Positions 1 through 7,775 of a stretch of 64,000 bases of DNA are shown piece after piece. Location: positions 62,001-126,000 of the forward strand of contig NZ_BCQA01000001.1 in NCBI RefSeq assembly GCF_001748145.1. Reading direction: 5' to 3'. The position numbers and the translations under genes are program-made. Every line of letters begins with the position of its first letter. Position 1 is the stretch's first letter. The notes beneath the pieces were generated by a model. The model saw nothing but the letters and a program-made list of their open reading frames with translations, ran no database searches and had not been told where the DNA came from. The DNA comes from Bosea sp. BIWAKO-01. Its GTDB lineage: Bacteria > Pseudomonadota > Alphaproteobacteria > Rhizobiales > Beijerinckiaceae.

Positions 1-63
1 ATCGGCGGCTATCAGTTCCAGCCCTGCCGCGAGCCCGATTTTCGCTACCTGACCAAGGGCTGA
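1..63 (+). CDS. C-terminal end of a family 5 ABC solute-binding protein (partial)
   Basis: The first 20 codons of the window are open and end in TGA, encoding a tail that finishes DFRYLTKG. Only the extreme C-terminus is visible, so the family is inferred from what follows: two DppB/DppC-type permeases and a fused double ATPase, an operon that normally starts with a periplasmic family 5 (peptide, nickel or opine) binding protein. A small stem-loop lies directly after the stop codon and before the first permease gene, as in the other ABC operons of this window. The substrate cannot be told from this fragment. Confidence 0.6.
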   Translation: MGGYQFQPCREPDFRYLTKG

Positions 64-65
64 GC

Positions 66-81
66 GCTCGGCGCACCGAGC
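66..81 (+). promoter_or_regulatory. Stem-loop between binding-protein gene and permease gene
   Basis: GCTCGG and CCGAGC form a perfect 6-bp stem around a CGCA tetraloop, starting 3 bases after the binding-protein stop codon. There is no following T run, so this is more likely an mRNA-stabilising or attenuating hairpin than a full terminator. Confidence 0.5.
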
Positions 82-138
82 CCCGCGCGCAACGGCGACG
101 GCGGCGACTTCGCCGGATTTCGGTAAGGAGGCTGCACA

Positions 139-1152
139 ATGCTTCGCATGATCGGCGGGCGGCTGATGACGACGATCCCGTCGGTCATCGGCGTGATCAT
201 CGTCACCTTCCTGCTGACGCGGGTGTTGCCGGGGGACACGGCAGCCTATTTCGCCGGGCCGGCGGCGACGCCCCAGGCGATTGCCGAAATCCGCAGCAAG
301 CTGGGGCTCGACCAGCCCTTGCCGGTGCAGTTCGTCTCCTATGTCACGGCGCTGGCCAAGGGCGATCTCGGCCAGTCCCTGACCACCGGGCAGCCGGTGA
401 CGGCCGACCTGGCGGCGCGGCTGCCGGCCTCCGCCGAGTTGACGCTCGCCGGTCTGCTGCTGGCCATGTCGGTTGCCTTGCCGCTCGGCGTACTGGCCGC
501 GGTGAAGCAAGGCTCATGGATCGACCATCTCTGCCGCGTGGTGGCGACGGCCGGCGTCTCGCTGCCGGTGTTCTTCACCGGGCTCCTGCTGGTCTATGTC
601 TTCTATTTCCTGCTCGGCTGGTCGCCGGCGCCGCTCGGGCGGCTCGATGTCTTCGCCTCGGAACCGCCGCGCATCACCGGGCTGTTCCTGATCGACAGCC
701 TGCTTGCCGGGCATTTCGAAACCTTTCGCGCTGCGCTGGCGCAACTGATCCTGCCGGCGGTCACGCTCGGCATCTTCTCGCTGGCGCCGATCACGCGGAT
801 GACGCGCGCCTCGATGCTGGCGGTGCTCGGAGCCGATTTCGTCCGCACGGCGCGCGCCAGCGGGCTGACCAATGCCAAGGTCATCGGCACCTATGCGTTT
901 CGCAACGCCATGCTGCCCGTCGTGACCACGCTCGGCATGGTGTTCTCCTTCCTGCTCGGCGCCAATGTCCTGGTCGAGAAGGTCTTCGCCTGGCCAGGCG
1001 TCGGCTCCTACGCGGTCGAGGCGCTGATCGCTTCGGACTACGCGCCGATCCAGGGCTTCGTGCTGACCATGGCGATCCTCTACGTCGTGCTGAACCTGCT
1101 GATCGACCTGCTCTACGGCGTCATCGATCCCCGCGTCAGGCTGGAGGGGTGA
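139..1152 (+). CDS. ABC transporter permease, DppB/OppB type
   Basis: This 337-residue inner-membrane protein is the first permease of a peptide/nickel-type (family 5) ABC importer. It starts with the usual N-terminal helix followed by LTRVLPGDTAAY, has about six membrane segments, and carries the BPD_transp_1 EAA-type loop near residues 235-260 (RTARASGLTNAKVIGTYAFR). The length is normal for DppB/GsiC proteins. AAGGAGG lies 7 bases before the ATG, which supports the start. The gene is followed 5 bases later by its partner permease and then the ATPase. Together with the preceding binding-protein tail this makes a full importer. Because an atzH-like gene and biuret enzymes follow, the cargo may be a small nitrogen compound, but that is only inferred from position. 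Confidence 0.9.
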   Translation: MLRMIGGRLMTTIPSVIGVIIVTFLLTRVLPGDTAAYFAGPAATPQAIAEIRSKLGLDQPLPVQFVSYVTALAKGDLGQSLTTGQPVTADLAARLPASAELTLAGLLLAMSVALPLGVLAAVKQGSWIDHLCRVVATAGVSLPVFFTGLLLVYVFYFLLGWSPAPLGRLDVFASEPPRITGLFLIDSLLAGHFETFRAALAQLILPAVTLGIFSLAPITRMTRASMLAVLGADFVRTARASGLTNAKVIGTYAFRNAMLPVVTTLGMVFSFLLGANVLVEKVFAWPGVGSYAVEALIASDYAPIQGFVLTMAILYVVLNLLIDLLYGVIDPRVRLEG

Positions 1153-1157
1153 GGCCC

Positions 1158-2066
1158 ATGAACGACATGAGCAAGCTCGACCCCGCCGCCACGCCGGCCC
1201 TGCGCTTCGAGGCGCCACCGTCGACGAGCCTGTGGGCGCATGCGCGCCACGTGGTTTCGGAAAACCCGATCACCGGCTTCGCCTTCCTGCTGTTCGGGCT
1301 GATCCTGCTCGCGGCGATCTTCGGCCCCTCGCTCGTGCCCTACGACCCGCTGGCGAGCAACACCAATGCGGCACTCCAGGCCCCGAGCGCAGCGCATTGG
1401 TTCGGCACCGACCAGCTCGGCCGGGACATCTTCAGCCGGGTCATCGCGGCGACGCGGCTCGATTTCACCATTGCGGTCGCCTCGGTCGCGCTCGTTTTCC
1501 TGCTCGGCGGGCTCGCCGGAGTCAGCGCCGGCTTCTTCGGCGGCTGGGTCGACAAGCTGGTCGGGCGCGTCGCCGACACGATCATGGCCTTCCCGCTCTT
1601 CGTGCTGGCGATGGGCATCGTCGCGGCGCTCGGCAACAGCGTCACCAATATCGTGATTGCGACGGCCATCATCAATTTCCCGCTCTATGCGCGGGTGGCG
1701 CGAGCCGAGGCGAATGTGCGGCGCGAGGCCGGTTTCGTGCAGGCGGCGCGGCTCTCGGGCAATTCCGACTGGCGACTGCTCCTCACCCAGATCGTGCCCA
1801 ACATCATGCCGATCATGGCTGTGCAAATGTCGCTGACCATGGGCTACGCGATCCTGAACGCGGCCGGCCTCTCCTTCATCGGCCTTGGCGTGCGCCCGCC
1901 GACGCCGGAATGGGGGATCATGGTGGCCGAGGGCGCGAGCTTCATCGTCTCCGGCGAATGGTGGATCGCCTTCTTCCCCGGCCTGGCGCTGATGATCGCA
2001 GTGTTCTGCTTCAACCTGCTCGGCGACGGCGTGCGCGATCTCGTCGATCCCCAGCGGAGGAACTGA
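1158..2066 (+). CDS. ABC transporter permease, DppC/OppC type
   Basis: A 302-residue second permease of the family 5 importer. The N-terminus has the OppC_N helix (roughly residues 35-60) followed by the characteristic FGTDQLGRDIFSRV segment near residues 88-101, then a BPD_transp_1 domain with the conserved RLSGNSDWRLLLTQIVPN coupling loop around residues 196-213. The ATG at 1158 was chosen because it lies 5 bases after the stop of the DppB-type gene and gives the family length; a longer upstream extension in the same frame only mirrors the neighbouring gene. It would form a heterodimer with the product of 139-1152 and receive energy from the ATPase encoded 2 bases downstream. Confidence 0.9.
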   Translation: MNDMSKLDPAATPALRFEAPPSTSLWAHARHVVSENPITGFAFLLFGLILLAAIFGPSLVPYDPLASNTNAALQAPSAAHWFGTDQLGRDIFSRVIAATRLDFTIAVASVALVFLLGGLAGVSAGFFGGWVDKLVGRVADTIMAFPLFVLAMGIVAALGNSVTNIVIATAIINFPLYARVARAEANVRREAGFVQAARLSGNSDWRLLLTQIVPNIMPIMAVQMSLTMGYAILNAAGLSFIGLGVRPPTPEWGIMVAEGASFIVSGEWWIAFFPGLALMIAVFCFNLLGDGVRDLVDPQRRN

Positions 2067-2068
2067 CC

Positions 2069-3784
2069 GTGGCCACGATCCCGCTGCTCGAGATCCGGAA
2101 CCTCACCGTCGAATTCGCCACGCGCCGGGGGGCAGTGCAGGCGGTGAAGTCGATCGATATCAGCGTCGGCAAGGGCGAGACGGTCGCGATCGTCGGCGAG
2201 TCCGGCTCCGGCAAATCGGTGACCTCCTATGCCGTGGTGCGCATTCTCGATCGGGCGGGCCGGGTCGCGGAGGGTTCGATCTCGTTCTCCGGCGTCGATC
2301 TCGTCGCCGCCGACGAGGCGCAGATGCGCGACCTGCGCGGGCGCGAGATCTCGATGGTCTTCCAGAACCCGCGCGCCGCGCTCAACCCGATCCGCAAGGT
2401 CGGACGGCAGATCGAGGATGTGCTGCTGCAGCATGTCCAGGCGACGCGCGCGACCGCCAGGGAGAAGGCGATCGAGGCCCTGACGCGCGTCAGGATCGCA
2501 AGGCCCGAGGAGCGCTACGACGCCTACCCGTTCGAGCTTTCGGGCGGCATGTGCCAGCGCGTGGTGATCGCGCTCGCCATCGCCTGCCAGCCGCAGCTCC
2601 TGATCGCCGACGAGCCGACCACGGGGCTCGACGCCACCACGCAGAAGGCGGTGATGGACCTCATCGTCGAGCTCACCCGCGAGCGCGGCATGTCGACGAT
2701 CCTGATCACCCATGATCTCGGGCTGGCGGCCGCCTATTGCGACAAGGTCGTCGTCATGGAGAAGGGCCGCGTCGTCGAGACGGCCGCGGCCAGTGAGATC
2801 TTCCGCAATCCGCAGCACCCCTATACCCGCCGGCTGATGCAGGCGACGCCGCGCATCGGCATGTCGCTCGCCGATCTGCTGACCGAACCGCCGAAAGCGG
2901 AGCCGGTGCCCAAGACAGCGCCCGTAGCATCTGACATGGCGCGAGGCGAAGCGGCCCCTGGGCCGCTGCTCAGCGTCGAGGCGCTGGTCAAGGAGTATCC
3001 GCGCCCAGCTGCGGGGGCGTTCCTCGCCAGGCTGATGGGCAAGGCGGAGCGGGAGAAGCCCGCCTACCGCGCCGTCGACGGCATCAGCTTCTCGATTGCG
3101 CGCGGCGAGACGCTCGGGCTCGTCGGCGAATCCGGCTGCGGCAAGTCGACGACCTCGATGATGATCACACGCCTGATCGACCCGAGCGGCGGCAGGATCG
3201 TCTTTGACGGCAGCGATATCGGCGCGATCCCCGCCCGGCAGTTCGCAGCCTCGCCCCAGCGCCGGCGGATCCAGATGGTGTTCCAGGACCCGACCGACAG
3301 TCTCAATCCGCGCTTCACCGCCGAGCGGGCGATTGCCGACCCGATCATGCGGATGGGCGCGTATAGCGGCCGCGATGCGCTGCGAGCGCGCTGCGAGGAC
3401 CTCGCGCGGCTTGTCGGCCTGCCGTCCGAGCTGATCGACCGGTTCCCGCATCAGCTCTCGGGCGGGCAGAAGGCGCGCGTCGGCATCGCGCGCGCGATCG
3501 CGCTCGACCCCGACCTCGTCATCCTGGATGAGCCCACTGCGGCGCTCGACGTTTCCGTCCAGGCCGTCGTGCTGAACCTGCTGGAGGAGCTGAAGGGGCG
3601 GCTCGGCATGAGCTATCTCTTCGTCTCGCACGACCTGAATGTGGTGCGGCTGCTCTGCGACCGGGTGATCGTGATGCGCAGCGGCGCGATCGTCGAGGAA
3701 GGCACCGCAGAAGAGGTTCTGGGCAATCCGAGAGCGGAGTACACCAGAGAGCTGCTGACCGCGATTCCGCATCCGCCGGTGTGA
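2069..3784 (+). CDS. Fused double ABC ATPase, DppD-DppF type
   Basis: A single 571-residue protein carries both ATP-binding cassettes of the importer, the arrangement seen in GsiA and YejF. The first domain has Walker A GESGSGKS (about residues 39-46), signature LSGGMCQR and Walker [13 protein letters not shown]. After an oligopeptide/dipeptide C-terminal linker containing [11 protein letters not shown], the second domain has Walker A GESGCGKS (about residue 353), signature LSGGQKAR and Walker [13 protein letters not shown] chose the GTG at 2069 because AGCGGAGG ends 8 bases upstream and the preceding permease stops at 2066. It sits on the cytoplasmic face of the DppBC-type channel. The first signature (MCQ) is the usual variant of the DppD half. 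Confidence 0.93.
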   Translation: MATIPLLEIRNLTVEFATRRGAVQAVKSIDISVGKGETVAIVGESGSGKSVTSYAVVRILDRAGRVAEGSISFSGVDLVAADEAQMRDLRGREISMVFQNPRAALNPIRKVGRQIEDVLLQHVQATRATAREKAIEALTRVRIARPEERYDAYPFELSGGMCQRVVIALAIACQPQLLIADEPTTGLDATTQKAVMDLIVELTRERGMSTILITHDLGLAAAYCDKVVVMEKGRVVETAAASEIFRNPQHPYTRRLMQATPRIGMSLADLLTEPPKAEPVPKTAPVASDMARGEAAPGPLLSVEALVKEYPRPAAGAFLARLMGKAEREKPAYRAVDGISFSIARGETLGLVGESGCGKSTTSMMITRLIDPSGGRIVFDGSDIGAIPARQFAASPQRRRIQMVFQDPTDSLNPRFTAERAIADPIMRMGAYSGRDALRARCEDLARLVGLPSELIDRFPHQLSGGQKARVGIARAIALDPDLVILDEPTAALDVSVQAVVLNLLEELKGRLGMSYLFVSHDLNVVRLLCDRVIVMRSGAIVEEGTAEEVLGNPRAEYTRELLTAIPHPPV

Positions 3785-3847
3785 CGGCGCAAGATGCCGT
3801 TGCGCGTGCAGCGCCGAAACCGGCCATGGCCTTTGGAGACGCCTTTC

Positions 3848-4228
3848 ATGAAGATCAACGACCCTGCCGTGCTTGCCGAAGTCGAGGCTGCCTTCGCGAC
3901 TTATGAAAAGGCGCTGACGAGCAACGACGTGGCCACGCTGGACGCGCTGTTCAGGGACAGCCCGCTGACGCTGCGCTATGGTGTGGCCGAGAACCTCTAC
4001 GGCCATCATGAGATCGCCGCGTTCCGCTCGGCGCGCTCGCCCGTCGGGCTCGAGCGCGCGCTCGAACGCACCGTCATCACCAGCTATGGCGATGCGATGG
4101 CGACCGCCAACACGATGTTCCGCCGCGCCAGCATGCAGGGCAAGGTCGGCCGGCAAAGCCAGACCTGGGTCAAATTCCCCGAAGGCTGGCGGGTCGTCGC
4201 CGCCCATGTCAGCGTCATCGCGGAATGA
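3848..4228 (+). CDS. atzH: AtzH/HpxZ-like SnoaL-fold protein (DUF3225)
   Basis: A 126-residue NTF2/SnoaL-fold protein of the family that includes AtzH of cyanuric acid operons and HpxZ of the Klebsiella oxalurate operon. Typical features are the start [16 protein letters not shown], the helix [16 protein letters not shown], the [11 protein letters not shown] loop and the closing strands [16 protein letters not shown]. In cyanuric acid catabolism AtzH removes the carboxyl group from 1-carboxybiuret, giving biuret; in the Hpx setting its role is less clear. The presence of atzF, atzG, atzE and a biuret hydrolase within 7 kb supports the AtzH reading. The ATG at 3848 gives the family length and has a GGAG 10 bases upstream. 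The gene lies 63 bases after the ABC ATPase and may be read from the same transcript. Confidence 0.8.
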   Translation: MKINDPAVLAEVEAAFATYEKALTSNDVATLDALFRDSPLTLRYGVAENLYGHHEIAAFRSARSPVGLERALERTVITSYGDAMATANTMFRRASMQGKVGRQSQTWVKFPEGWRVVAAHVSVIAE

Positions 4229-4338
4229 GCTCCTTTCGCGTCGGGCCATGACCTTCGCCACGACCTTGGCCATGACCGGCGCGTCGATGCCTGTGATGCA
4301 GGCGCCGACGCCCCTGCCCGTTCTCCGGTGCTGATGCC

Positions 4339-5022
4339 ATGCCGCCCCACGCCCTCCCCGCCAGAGCCAAGCCCGCAGCGCCGGCGCCGACGCGCACGGA
4401 AGCGCTGCGCCTCCAGATCGCCGACGAGATCGTCTCCGGTGTGCTCGAACCGGGGACGCCGCTCGACGAGCAGGATCTGGCGGCGCGGTTCGGCGTTTCG
4501 CGGACACCCGTGCGCGAGGCGATCCGCCAATTGTCCGCCTCGGGCCTCGTCAGCGTCCGGCCGCATCGCGGTGCGCTCGTCGCCTTGCCGACCCCGCGGC
4601 AGCTCGACGACATGTTCGGAGCCATGGCCGAGCTGGAGGCGCTCTGCGCCGGACACGCCGCCCGCAACATGACCGTGTCCGAACGGCGCGGGCTCGAAGT
4701 GCTGCACCAGGCCCTGCGCGCGCTGGTGCATGAGGGCGATCCCGCGCGCTATCACGAGACCAACGAGGCCTTTCACGCCGCGATCTATGCCGGATCGCAT
4801 AATGGCTACCTGGCGGAGTTGACCCTGATGACGCGCGCCCGGGTCGCGCCGTTCCGCAGGGCGCAATTCCGGGCGACCGGACGGCTCGGCGGCTCCTATC
4901 GCGAGCACGACCTGATCGTCCAGGCGATCCTGCGCGGCGACCAGCCCGGCGCGAGCGAGGCGATGCGCGCCCATATCGGGATCGTGCGCGATGCGTTCAG
5001 GAGCTATGCGGGCGCGCCCTGA
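4339..5022 (+). CDS. GntR-family transcriptional regulator, FCD subgroup
   Basis: A 227-residue regulator with an N-terminal winged helix (about residues 18-85, including FGVSRTPVREAIRQLSASGLV) and a C-terminal FCD ligand-binding domain whose metal-binding histidines can be placed in NEAFHAAIY, REHDLIV and MRAHIGI. The ligand is unknown; the genes on both sides point to a urea-, biuret- or allantoin-like compound. Its last 19 bases overlap the 3-prime end of atzF on the other strand, so the two genes converge. The twin ATGCATGC element upstream of the biuret hydrolase gene is a possible binding site. The start has only a weak ribosome-binding site. Confidence 0.85.
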   Translation: MPPHALPARAKPAAPAPTRTEALRLQIADEIVSGVLEPGTPLDEQDLAARFGVSRTPVREAIRQLSASGLVSVRPHRGALVALPTPRQLDDMFGAMAELEALCAGHAARNMTVSERRGLEVLHQALRALVHEGDPARYHETNEAFHAAIYAGSHNGYLAELTLMTRARVAPFRRAQFRATGRLGGSYREHDLIVQAILRGDQPGASEAMRAHIGIVRDAFRSYAGAP

Positions 5023-6809
5023 CGCGCGCCTTGCGCCGCAATATAGGCCCGCCAGCCCCCGAACGCGCTGACGTCGCGCGCCGCTTCGGTCGCGATCTGC
5101 TCGCAGAGAAAGCCCTTGACCCGCGTGCCGTCGGCCAGCGCCAGCGTGCCGATGCCGAGAGGTGAAGGAATCCCGGCAACGAACCGGCCAAAGCCTTCAG
5201 GAGGCAGCGCCCAGACCTCGAGTGCGATCGGAACTCCCCCTGGCCCGACCCGGATCAGGCCCGGCCGCGCCGGCGGGCCACCCGGCAGGGCAAAGAGACG
5301 GTATTCGGCGCTTGTACTTGTCGCGCGCTGGAAGGTCGCGCCGAGCGCGGTCAATTCGCCGTTCAGCGGCATGCCCGAGAGATGCGCGCCGACGACGGCG
5401 ATCTCCAGCATGCCGGTCGCGGCAGCAACCGGCTCGTTCGCCGGCGGCAGCGGCAGGCCGGTCGCGCCCAGCGTCAGTCCCGACGCCTGATGGAAGGCCC
5501 GCCCGAGGCCGGCCAGCGCCGCGTCCTGGCCGGACGGCGCGATCAAGGTGACGCCGGCTGCCGTACCGTCCTCCATCAGGCTTACCGGCACGGCGAGCGC
5601 GCACATGTCGAGCAGGTTGACGAAATTGGTGTAGCGGCCGAGCAGCGAGTTCCGGCCGATCGGGTCTGCGGCCATCTCGGCCAGGGTGACCGGCCGCGGC
5701 ATGGTCGGCACCATGATGGCATCGATGCCCTTCAGCGCGGCCCGGGCGCGGAGAGCAAGCCCGGCCAGCCGATATTGCGCCGCGAAGGCCTCGGCCGCAT
5801 CCGGCAGCGGCCGCCCCGTGATGACCTGCCGGATCACCGGCAGGATCGCCTCGGGTTCGGCCATCAACAGGTCGCGGATGGCGAGATAGCGCTCCGCTAC
5901 CCAAGGCCCGTCATAGAGCAGTTGGGCGGTCTCGTAGAACGGCGTCATGTCGATGGGGACGATGATCGCGCCCAGCGCTCGCGCCCGTTCGACCGCAAGG
6001 GCAAAGCTCGCCGCCGCCGCCGAAGCGCCGTCGAAATCGAGATCGGCCGGGCGCGGGATGGCGAGCCGCGGGTGCGGCGCCAGCGCGCCCGGCCGCCCGA
6101 ACGGTATCGAACGGGAGAACGGGTCGGCCGCATCGGGGCCGGCGATCACCTCCAGCACGGCCGATGCGTCATCGACGGTCAGCGCGAACACCGAAACGCA
6201 GTCGAGCGTGCGGCAGGCCGGAACGACGCCCACCGTCGAGACCAGGCCGAGGCTCGGCTTGAGACCGACGAGGTTCTGCAGGCCGGCGGGCACCCGGCCC
6301 GACCCCGCAGTGTCGGTGCCGAGCGCGACAGGGACGATGCCGGCCGCGACCGCGCAGGCGGAGCCTGAGCTGGAGCCTCCCGGAACCAGGTCGGGGCGCA
6401 AGGCGTTGCGCGGCACGCCATAGGGCGAACGCGTGCCGTTCAGGCCGGTGGCGAACTGGTCGAGATTGGTCTTGCCGATGATGATCGCGCCCTCTGCCCG
6501 CAACCGCGCGACCACGCCGGCATCGGCGACGGGGAGATAGGAGAAGGCCGGGCATGCCGCGCTGGTGGCGAGCCCGGCGACATCGATATTGTCCTTGACC
6601 GCGATGGGCACGCCCCAGAGCCTGCGCCCCCGCGGGCCCTCGGCCTGAAGGCGCGTCGCCTCGGCCAGCGCCTCCGTTTCGAGCCGCAGGCTGATGAAGA
6701 TCGCTTCGTCATCATGGTCGCGATAGCGCGCATAGGCTGCCGCGACGGTCTCCGGGATGGTGCGCCGACCGGCAAGATGATCGGCGAGAAGCATGGTCAT
6801 TGTGCTCAC
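5004..6809 (-). CDS. atzF: Allophanate hydrolase
   Basis: A 601-residue amidase-signature enzyme that hydrolyses allophanate to ammonia and CO2, the last step of biuret, cyanurate and ATP-dependent urea breakdown. The catalytic Ser-cisSer-Lys set is visible: Lys72 in PIAVKDNIDVAG, the serine cluster at 146-148 in PGGSSSGS, and the nucleophile Ser170 in GTDTAGSGRVP. From about residue 475 there is the separate C-terminal domain typical of AtzF/DUR1,2 allophanate hydrolases (starting near LEIAVVGAHLSGMPLNGELT), which removes the N-carboxyl group of the intermediate. Full length and both domains argue for AtzF over a generic amidase. It is transcribed divergently from the biuret hydrolase gene across a 262-bp regulatory gap and overlaps the GntR gene tail to tail. 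Confidence 0.92.
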   Translation of the reverse strand: MSTMTMLLADHLAGRRTIPETVAAAYARYRDHDDEAIFISLRLETEALAEATRLQAEGPRGRRLWGVPIAVKDNIDVAGLATSAACPAFSYLPVADAGVVARLRAEGAIIIGKTNLDQFATGLNGTRSPYGVPRNALRPDLVPGGSSSGSACAVAAGIVPVALGTDTAGSGRVPAGLQNLVGLKPSLGLVSTVGVVPACRTLDCVSVFALTVDDASAVLEVIAGPDAADPFSRSIPFGRPGALAPHPRLAIPRPADLDFDGASAAAASFALAVERARALGAIIVPIDMTPFYETAQLLYDGPWVAERYLAIRDLLMAEPEAILPVIRQVITGRPLPDAAEAFAAQYRLAGLALRARAALKGIDAIMVPTMPRPVTLAEMAADPIGRNSLLGRYTNFVNLLDMCALAVPVSLMEDGTAAGVTLIAPSGQDAALAGLGRAFHQASGLTLGATGLPLPPANEPVAAATGMLEIAVVGAHLSGMPLNGELTALGATFQRATSTSAEYRLFALPGGPPARPGLIRVGPGGVPIALEVWALPPEGFGRFVAGIPSPLGIGTLALADGTRVKGFLCEQIATEAARDVSAFGGWRAYIAAQGARQGAPA

Positions 6810-6859
6810 GAGATAGCCTCTCTGCTTTTCAGCCTATGGAATGAGCATTTGCTTGCGAG

Positions 6860-6882
6860 ATGCATGCAAAGATTATGCATGC
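6860..6882. promoter_or_regulatory. Twin ATGCATGC palindromes in the atzF-biuret hydrolase gap
   Basis: The 8-bp palindrome ATGCATGC occurs at 6860-6867 and again at 6875-6882, start to start 15 bp. It lies 50 bp upstream of the atzF start and about 165 bp upstream of the predicted sigma-54 transcription start of the opposite operon, a usual distance for an activator or enhancer site. It could be the operator of the local GntR protein or the binding site of an enhancer-binding protein; it does not match the NtrC box spacing. Confidence 0.4.
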
Positions 6883-7018
6883 CGCCACCCGTATCGGCCG
6901 CGCTGCGGAGCCGGACCTGGGCGATCCGCCGATTGCGACCCTCCGGCGTTCAAATCTATCAAACGATTTCAAATCCTTAGCGGGCACCGCCCGACTCTCC
7001 GGGCCACACCCCGCGCTC

Positions 7019-7034
7019 AGGCACAGCCCTTGCA
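7019..7034 (+). promoter_or_regulatory. Sigma-54 (-24/-12) promoter of the biuret hydrolase operon
   Basis: AGGCACAGCCCTTGCA contains the two sigma-54 elements GGCAC and TTGCA, with GG at 7020-7021 and GC at 7032-7033 separated by exactly 10 bases as required. Transcription would begin near 7045, leaving a 27-base leader before the GTG at 7072. Sigma-54 control agrees with the use of biuret as a nitrogen source and with the NtrC/sigma-54 dependence known for the cyanurate genes of Pseudomonas ADP. Confidence 0.65.
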
Positions 7035-7071
7035 AAGCTTGTTCCGTTCGCCAGCGACGGGAGCGCCATTC

Positions 7072-7758
7072 GTGAGCCGGTCCGAGATTGCAGCCCAGCC
7101 CTTCTCGCTCAGCGTCGATTTCGCGCGAACCGCGCTCGTGATCATCGACATGCAGCGCGATTTCCTGGAGCCGGGCGGCTTTGGCGCCGCGCTCGGCAAT
7201 GATGTGGCCCTGCTCGGCGCGGCGGTGCAGCCCTGCAAGGCCATGCTCGCAGGAGCCCGCGCGGCCGGCATGCTGGTGATCCACACGCGCGAGGGCCACC
7301 GGCCCGATCTCTCGGACGCGCCGCCGGCCAAGGTGCTGCGCGGCGATCCAGCCAGGCGCATCGGCGCTGCCGGGCCGATGGGGCGCATCCTCATCCGCGG
7401 CGAGGCCGGCCATGACATCGTGCCGGCGCTGGCGCCGCTGCCCGGCGAACCGGTGATCGACAAGCCCGGCAAGGGCGCCTTCTACCAGACCGATCTCGAC
7501 CTGATGCTGCGCAATCGCGGCATCGAGACGCTGCTCGTCAGCGGCGTGACGACCGAGGTCTGCGTCCACACCACCGTGCGCGAGGCGAATGACCGGGGCT
7601 ATCGCTGCCTCGTCCTTGGCGACGCCTGCGCCTCGTATTTTCCGGAGTTCCACAGAGTGGGCTTGGCGATGATCGCAGCCCAGGGCGGGATTTTCGGCTG
7701 GGTCTCGTCCACGGACGCGGTGCTGGCCGCCCTCGCAGCCAGGGACCGGGCTGCCTGA
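7072..7758 (+). CDS. biuH: Biuret amidohydrolase (isochorismatase superfamily)
   Basis: A 228-residue cysteine hydrolase that fits biuret hydrolase (biuret to allophanate and ammonia). The catalytic triad is visible: Asp26 in [11 protein letters not shown], a lysine at 131 in IDKPGKGAF, and the nucleophile Cys164 in [27 protein letters not shown] and [10 protein letters not shown] are close to what is known of rhizobial BiuH, closer than to nicotinamidases or N-carbamoylsarcosine hydrolases. I use the GTG at 7072 because the sigma-54 start is predicted at 7045 and upstream extension is not conserved-looking. It is the first gene of an operon with a permease, atzG and atzE, and is divergent from atzF, whose enzyme consumes its product. 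Confidence 0.85.
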   Translation: MSRSEIAAQPFSLSVDFARTALVIIDMQRDFLEPGGFGAALGNDVALLGAAVQPCKAMLAGARAAGMLVIHTREGHRPDLSDAPPAKVLRGDPARRIGAAGPMGRILIRGEAGHDIVPALAPLPGEPVIDKPGKGAFYQTDLDLMLRNRGIETLLVSGVTTEVCVHTTVREANDRGYRCLVLGDACASYFPEFHRVGLAMIAAQGGIFGWVSSTDAVLAALAARDRAA

Positions 7759-7775
7759 GCGCGGAGGTGAAGACC

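Noticed and set aside
1844..4507. 887-codon minus-strand open frame
   Set aside because: It lies antisense to the ATPase, permease and atzH genes and has Arg/Asp/His-rich composition typical of antisense frames in GC-rich DNA, with no family motif.
6861..6879. NtrC binding box upstream of the sigma-54 promoter
   Set aside because: TGCA halves are present, but the spacing is 15 or 19 bp and not the 17-bp TGCACC-N5-GGTGCA box.
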